Assembly: GCF_006351965.1 (NCBI RefSeq)
Contig: NZ_CP040932.1
Location: forward strand, 1,054,001-1,118,000
Reading direction: 5' to 3'
Length of the DNA stretch: 64,000 nt
Source of the DNA: Oceanicola sp. D3
Lineage (GTDB): Bacteria > Pseudomonadota > Alphaproteobacteria > Rhodobacterales > Rhodobacteraceae
Below are positions 60,453 through 64,000 of this stretch, in pieces; the first letter of the stretch is position 1; each line of letters begins with the position of its first letter. Under the pieces are notes generated by a model. That model worked only from the letters and a program-made list of their open reading frames with translations, searched no databases and was not told where the DNA came from. The translations under genes and the position numbers were made by a program.

Positions 60453-61961
60453 TCACTCGCCGCGCGGAAAGCGGGCGTCTTCTTCGACGGTGTTCAGATC
60501 CATGTGGTTGCGCATGAAGCGCTCAGAAGCCTTTTGCAGCGGCTGATAATCCCACGGGTAGTATTCGCCGTTGCGCAGCGCCTCGTAGACAACCCAGCGG
60601 CGGGCCTGGCTGCGGCGCACCTCGGCGTCAAAGCGCGGCAAATCCCAGCGGGCCTCTGCTTCGGCCTTCAGCGCCGCATAGGCCTCGGAATGAGCCGGGT
60701 TGCTCGCCAGATTCTCCAGCTCATGCGGGTCGGCCTCAAGGTCAAAAAGCTGATCGGGGTCGAGCGCGCAGAGGTTGAGCTTGTAGCGGCCTTTGCGGAG
60801 CGAAACGAGCGGCGCATAGCTGGCCTCGGCTGCATATTCCATCGCCACCGCGTTTTGCCGTTCCACCCCTTGCCCCAGCGGCTTGAGGCTCTCGCCCGCC
60901 GTCCACGGCATCACCTCTTCCATGCTCACGCCCGCGAGGTCGCAGAGGGTGGGGCAGATGTCGATGTTGCTCACCGGCGCCTCCACCAGCCCGGGCTCCA
61001 TCTCGGGGGAGGCGATCATCACCGGCACCCGGGCGGAGCCTTCGTAGAAGGTCATCTTGAACCACAGGCCCCGCGCGCCAAGCATGTCGCCGTGGTCGGA
61101 GACAAAGAGGATCGTGGCCTCCTGCCGGGTGCGCTCAAGCACATCGAGCAATTCGCCCACCTTCTCGTCGAGATAGGAGATGTTGGCAAAGTAGGCGCGG
61201 CGGGAGCGGCGGATATCCTCTTCGGTGATGTCGAAGCTGCGCCAGTCGTTGGCATCGAAAATGCGCTTGGAATGCGCATCCTGCTCTTCGTAATCGAAGG
61301 CCCCCACCTCGGGCAGCAGATGCTCGCAATCCTCATACATGTCCCAAAACCGCTTGCGGGCGACGTAGGGGTCATGCGGGTGGGTAAAGCTGACTGTCAG
61401 GCACCACGGGCGCTCATCGTGGCCGCGTGCCAGATCGTAGAGCTTGCGGGTCGCATTGTAGGCAACCTCGTCATCGTATTCCATCTGGTTGGAAATCTCG
61501 GCCACGCCCGCGCCGGTGACCGACCCCATGTTGTGATACCACCAGTCGATGCGCTCGCCGGGTTTGCGATAATCGGGCGTCCATCCAAAGTCGGCAGGGT
61601 AGATGTCAGTCGTCAGCCGCTCCTCGAAGCCGTGCATCTGATCGGGGCCGACGAAGTGCATCTTGCCGGAAAGGCAGGTGTGATAGCCCGCGCGGCGCAG
61701 GTGGTGCGCATATGTCGGCAGGTCGGCGGGAAACTCGGCGGCATTGTCATAAACGCCGGTGACGCTGGGAAGCTGCCCGCTCATGAAGCTGGCACGGCCC
61801 GGCGCACAGAGCGGCGAGGCGGTGTAGCCGTTTTTGAACCGCGTCGAGCGCGCCGCGAGCCGCTTGAGGTTGGGCGCGTGCAGCCAATCGGCGGGACCGT
61901 CGGGGAAGAGCGTGCCGTTCAGCTGGTCGACCATGATGATGAGAAAGTTGGGGCGGCTCAT
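60453..61961 (-). CDS. betC: Choline-sulfatase
   Basis: A 502-residue sulfatase hydrolysing choline-O-sulfate to choline and sulfate. The formylglycine motif is C-A-P-G-R in [17 protein letters not shown] (C-x-P-x-R type), and [17 protein letters not shown] and [30 protein letters not shown] carry metal-binding Asp, His and Lys residues. The C-terminal AGESLKPLG and [29 protein letters not shown] blocks are BetC-specific. It overlaps betI as ATGA. Confidence 0.95.
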   Translation of the reverse strand: MSRPNFLIIMVDQLNGTLFPDGPADWLHAPNLKRLAARSTRFKNGYTASPLCAPGRASFMSGQLPSVTGVYDNAAEFPADLPTYAHHLRRAGYHTCLSGKMHFVGPDQMHGFEERLTTDIYPADFGWTPDYRKPGERIDWWYHNMGSVTGAGVAEISNQMEYDDEVAYNATRKLYDLARGHDERPWCLTVSFTHPHDPYVARKRFWDMYEDCEHLLPEVGAFDYEEQDAHSKRIFDANDWRSFDITEEDIRRSRRAYFANISYLDEKVGELLDVLERTRQEATILFVSDHGDMLGARGLWFKMTFYEGSARVPVMIASPEMEPGLVEAPVSNIDICPTLCDLAGVSMEEVMPWTAGESLKPLGQGVERQNAVAMEYAAEASYAPLVSLRKGRYKLNLCALDPDQLFDLEADPHELENLASNPAHSEAYAALKAEAEARWDLPRFDAEVRRSQARRWVVYEALRNGEYYPWDYQPLQKASERFMRNHMDLNTVEEDARFPRGE

Positions 61962-62530
61962 GCGAGGGCTCCGAGTTCGTGCGAGAGGGTCGCAAGGGCA
62001 TGGTCTGTGGCTGTTTGCCCGGTCATATCGTCAGGGTTGGAGGCGTAGCGCAGGTAGAGCCCGTCAATTACCGCGCCGATTCGGTCAGCAATTTCGGGCG
62101 CGGCAGTGCCGGCCAGCGGGCGCAGGTCATGCAGGAGGTTGGAGCGCAGGCGTCGGTGATAGACCGAAAGCAGCCGCCTTGCCTCGTCATTGCGGCGGGC
62201 GAGCACATAAAAGTTGAGCCATGCCGAAATGACATCCGCCCGGAAGTTGCAGCTTGAGAAGCTGGCCCGCAGGATGCCCTCAAGCCGCTCTCGCGGACCG
62301 TCCGACACCAGCAGCGCCCCGCGCACTTCGGCTGCGTAGACCGAGAGCACATGGCGCATCGCGGCGAGGAAGAGCTTGTCCTTGTCGCCGAAGTAGTGGA
62401 AGGCAAGGGCCGCCGAAACACCGGCGCGTTTGGCAATCTTGCCAACGGTCACATCGAGCGAGCCAATAGCGCCGATCTCATGTATCGTCGCTTCCACCAA
62501 CTGGGCTCTGCGCTTGGGTTCTACACTCAT
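61958..62530 (-). CDS. betI: TetR-family repressor BetI
   Basis: A 190-residue regulator, repressor of bet genes relieved by choline. The HTH region is LDVTVGKIAKRAGVSAALAFHYFGDKDKLFLAAMRHVL, as in BetI. I start at ATG 62530 because GGAG lies six bases upstream and the domain starts there (MSVEPKRRAQLVEATIHEIG). Longer starts at 62572 or 62587 would run to or into the palindromic operator at 62576-62591. It leads the betI-betC-betB-betA operon. Confidence 0.93.
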   Translation of the reverse strand: MSVEPKRRAQLVEATIHEIGAIGSLDVTVGKIAKRAGVSAALAFHYFGDKDKLFLAAMRHVLSVYAAEVRGALLVSDGPRERLEGILRASFSSCNFRADVISAWLNFYVLARRNDEARRLLSVYHRRLRSNLLHDLRPLAGTAAPEIADRIGAVIDGLYLRYASNPDDMTGQTATDHALATLSHELGALA

Positions 62531-62575
62531 CGCCGACTCCAAAAGGCTTGCAATACGGGGATAATCGGTCATTGT

Positions 62576-62591
62576 TTGATTGGTCAATCAA
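62576..62591. promoter_or_regulatory. BetI-type operator
   Basis: TTGATTG-GT-CAATCAA is a perfect 7-bp inverted repeat in the gap between betI and choX, 46 bases before the betI start and 39 bases before choX. Its AT-rich palindrome and its divergent position match a TetR operator controlling both directions. Binding by BetI is inferred. Confidence 0.75.
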
Positions 62592-62629
62592 TAAGTGAAC
62601 CGAGACCTCCGAAGAACTGGGAGACACCT

Positions 62630-63550
62630 ATGAAAACCACCGCAGCCGTATCCGCCCTCGCCATTTGCGCCGCCTCCTCGGCCTTTGCCGCGTGCGACAG
62701 CGTCGTCATGTCTGACGTCGGCTGGACCGACATCACCACCACAACCGCCACCGCCAAGCACGTGCTGGAAGGGCTGGGCTATGATGTTGACGTAAAAATC
62801 CTTTCGGTGCCCGTCACCTTCGCCTCGCTGGAGAGCGATGATGTCGACGTGTTCCTCGGCAACTGGATGCCGGCCCAGAATGGCGCCATCGGGCCCTACC
62901 TGGAATCGGGCGAGATCGAGCAGATCAACGTCAACCTCGAAGGCACCAAATACACCCTCGCCGTGCCCGCCTACACCTGGGAGCGCGGCCTGCAGAGCTA
63001 TGGCGACATCGCCAAGTTCGCCGAATCGCTGGAAGGCAAGATCTACGGCATCGAGCCGGGCAACGAGGGCAACGCCTACCTCGTGTCGCTGATCGAAGAG
63101 AACAAGATGGGCCTCGGCGATGCCGATATGGAAGTTGTCGAAAGCTCCGAGCAGGGCATGCTGGCGCAGGTCGCGCGTGCCTATAAGGACGAGCAGGACG
63201 TTGTCTTCCTCGGCTGGGAGCCGCACCCGATGAACGCCAACTTCGACTTGAAGTATCTTCCCGGCGGCGAAGACTTCTTTGGTGGCGAGGGCGTGGTGCA
63301 CACCGTCACCCGCAAAGGCTTCTCGGAAGAATGCCCGAACCTCGGCAAGCTCTTTGCCAACATGGATTTCACCCTCGAGATGGAAAACGGCATCATGGGC
63401 CAGATCCTCGATGATGGTGCCGATCCGGAAGACGCCACCGAAGAGTGGCTGAAGGCCAATGCCGATGTGCTCGACACCTGGCTTGATGGCGTGACCGCGA
63501 TGGATGGCAGTGATGCCAAGGCCGCCGTAAGCGCGGCGCTGGGCCTCTAA
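62630..63550 (+). CDS. choX: Choline ABC transporter substrate-binding protein
   Basis: A 306-residue periplasmic protein with signal peptide MKTTAAVSALAICAASSAFA. CDSVVMSDVGWTDITTTTATAKHVLEGLGYDVDVKILSVPVTFASLESDDVDVFLGNWMPA and the Trp/Tyr residues for an aromatic cation box (DVGW, LGNW, LGWEPHPMN) match ChoX of the OpuAC family. GGGAG lies before the ATG at 62630; the frame upstream is not coding. It heads the uptake operon divergent from betI, so choline uptake and oxidation share regulation. Confidence 0.95.
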   Translation: MKTTAAVSALAICAASSAFAACDSVVMSDVGWTDITTTTATAKHVLEGLGYDVDVKILSVPVTFASLESDDVDVFLGNWMPAQNGAIGPYLESGEIEQINVNLEGTKYTLAVPAYTWERGLQSYGDIAKFAESLEGKIYGIEPGNEGNAYLVSLIEENKMGLGDADMEVVESSEQGMLAQVARAYKDEQDVVFLGWEPHPMNANFDLKYLPGGEDFFGGEGVVHTVTRKGFSEECPNLGKLFANMDFTLEMENGIMGQILDDGADPEDATEEWLKANADVLDTWLDGVTAMDGSDAKAAVSAALGL

Positions 63551-63566
63551 TCGCAAATATAAGACC

Positions 63567-63599
63567 GAACCGCCCGCCACGCGCGGGCGGTTCTCTTTT
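63567..63599 (+). terminator. Terminator/attenuator between choX and choW
   Basis: GAACCGCCCGC (63567-63577) and GCGGGCGGTTC (63583-63593) form an 11-bp perfect stem with a 5-nt loop, followed by TCTTTT. It lies 17 bases after the choX stop and 64 bases before choW. Partial read-through would make far more binding protein than permease, as is common for ABC systems. Confidence 0.8.
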
Positions 63600-63662
63600 G
63601 GCCAACTGATTCAAGCGCGGCGCGCGCGCTAGGCCAACCGAAGACGAAGGGAGACAAGGGCA

Positions 63663-64000
63663 GTGGAAGACTGGCTGGAAGAGTACAAGATACCTGTCGG
63701 CAAGGGCGCAAAGGTCGTCTTCGACTGGATACGAGACCATGGCGAAGTGCTGCTGGATGGCTTTGCCGCAGTGATGGAAGCCATGATCGACGCCATTCTG
63801 TGGGTTATGCAGGAGCCGCCCGCGATCATCGTCATCGCCGCCTTCGTCGTCGCCACATGGTTTCTCCAGAAAAGCTGGAAAGTCTGCCTCTTCGTCTTCC
63901 TCGGCTTCCTCTTCATCCTCAATCAGGGCTACTGGGAGGAAACCACCGAAAGCCTCACGCTTGTGCTTTCGGCCTGCCTCGTGTGCATGGCCATCGGCGT
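63663..64000 (+). CDS. choW: Choline ABC transporter permease, N-terminal part (cut by window end)
   Basis: A partial 112-residue reading frame beginning at GTG 63663 with GGGAG upstream. MEDWLEEYKIPVGKGAKVVFDWIRDHGEVLLDGFAAVMEAMIDAI is followed by PPAIIVIAAFVVATWFLQKSWKVCLFVFLGFLFILNQGYW and another hydrophobic segment: the ChoW/ProW inner-membrane permease pattern. The 3' end and choV (ATPase) lie beyond the window. Only the start and the family can be judged. Confidence 0.88.
   Translation, partial: MEDWLEEYKIPVGKGAKVVFDWIRDHGEVLLDGFAAVMEAMIDAILWVMQEPPAIIVIAAFVVATWFLQKSWKVCLFVFLGFLFILNQGYWEETTESLTLVLSACLVCMAIG

Noticed and set aside
57267-62048. Three long plus-strand frames opposite betA, betB and betC
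   Set aside because: All three overlap well-recognised minus-strand enzymes and have no motif or consistent ribosome site.
1-64000. CRISPR array, insertion sequence, integrase or phage block
   Set aside because: No regularly spaced repeat-spacer units and no transposase or integrase frame were found; the only phage-like gene is the single spike base protein.

Overview
The window is about 64 kb of GC-rich DNA with short intergenic gaps, many ATGA or GTGA stop/start overlaps and a gene content typical of a marine Rhodobacteraceae (Roseobacter-type alphaproteobacterium). The main clues are the hisD-DUF4272-UPF0262-phosphatase-infA-maf-RNase G-yacG cluster, a DUF2948 gene, a gene-transfer-agent type spike base protein, CtrA-type TTAA-N7-TTAA boxes, and a choline-sulfate/choline/betaine locus with BetI and ChoXW. 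This assignment is an inference from gene families; no rRNA is present.

Layout. 1-4.1 kb: acyl-CoA synthetase, a methyltransferase and an orphan T6SS sheath (TssC-like) gene. 4.3-9.1 kb: NAD-dependent formate dehydrogenase, with a fused FdsG-FdsB subunit and a cysteine-type molybdenum subunit FdsA. 9.1-10.1 kb: fasciclin lipoprotein, a probable small RNA exposing a CUCCCUCCC loop, and tRNA-Thr(GGU). 10.2-12.4 kb: a compact candidate RiPP locus made of a divergent ATP-grasp protein, a 57-residue Gly/Lys-rich peptide with its own promoter, and an HExxH peptide-modification enzyme. 12.4-21.4 kb: murA, an acyltransferase, hisD and the conserved housekeeping cluster ending in yacG. 21.5-31.6 kb: spike base protein, NsrR-like Rrf2 regulator, a CheB-CheR-PAS protein, an omega-type aminotransferase, a CaiB-type CoA-transferase, an LpxR-like lipid A deacylase and a Hint-domain protein preceded by a CtrA box. 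31.6-32.4 kb: rpsD with its own promoter, structured leader and terminator.

32.5-36.9 kb is a T6SS effector cassette on the minus strand: a DUF4123 adaptor, a Tli4-like immunity protein, a broken effector (lipase-like N-terminus, frameshift, REase-fold toxin C-terminus with an in-frame TAG), a DUF4304-like putative immunity protein and an unknown protein. 36.9-49.2 kb: DUF4394 protein, homospermidine synthase, YqhA-like membrane protein, a large transporter, the hisC-tyrA-extensin operon, an SH3 protein, a hydroxyacid dehydrogenase and an FAD/GcvT demethylating dehydrogenase. 49.3-55.5 kb: tamA-tamB. 55.7-64 kb: aidB and the osmoprotectant locus betI-betC-betB-betA, divergent from choX-choW across a perfect BetI-type operator; choW runs off the window end.

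Most notable observations: the RiPP-like locus at 10.2-12.4 kb; the decayed toxin with two successive immunity-type genes at 33.5-35.8 kb; an 11-bp-periodic repeat shared upstream of two histidine-biosynthesis operons (15.1 and 41.8 kb); the anti-Shine-Dalgarno sRNA candidate at 9.8 kb; and three copies of one 19-bp palindrome, each just after a stop codon. All database-level statements here come from recognising families by eye; no searches were run.
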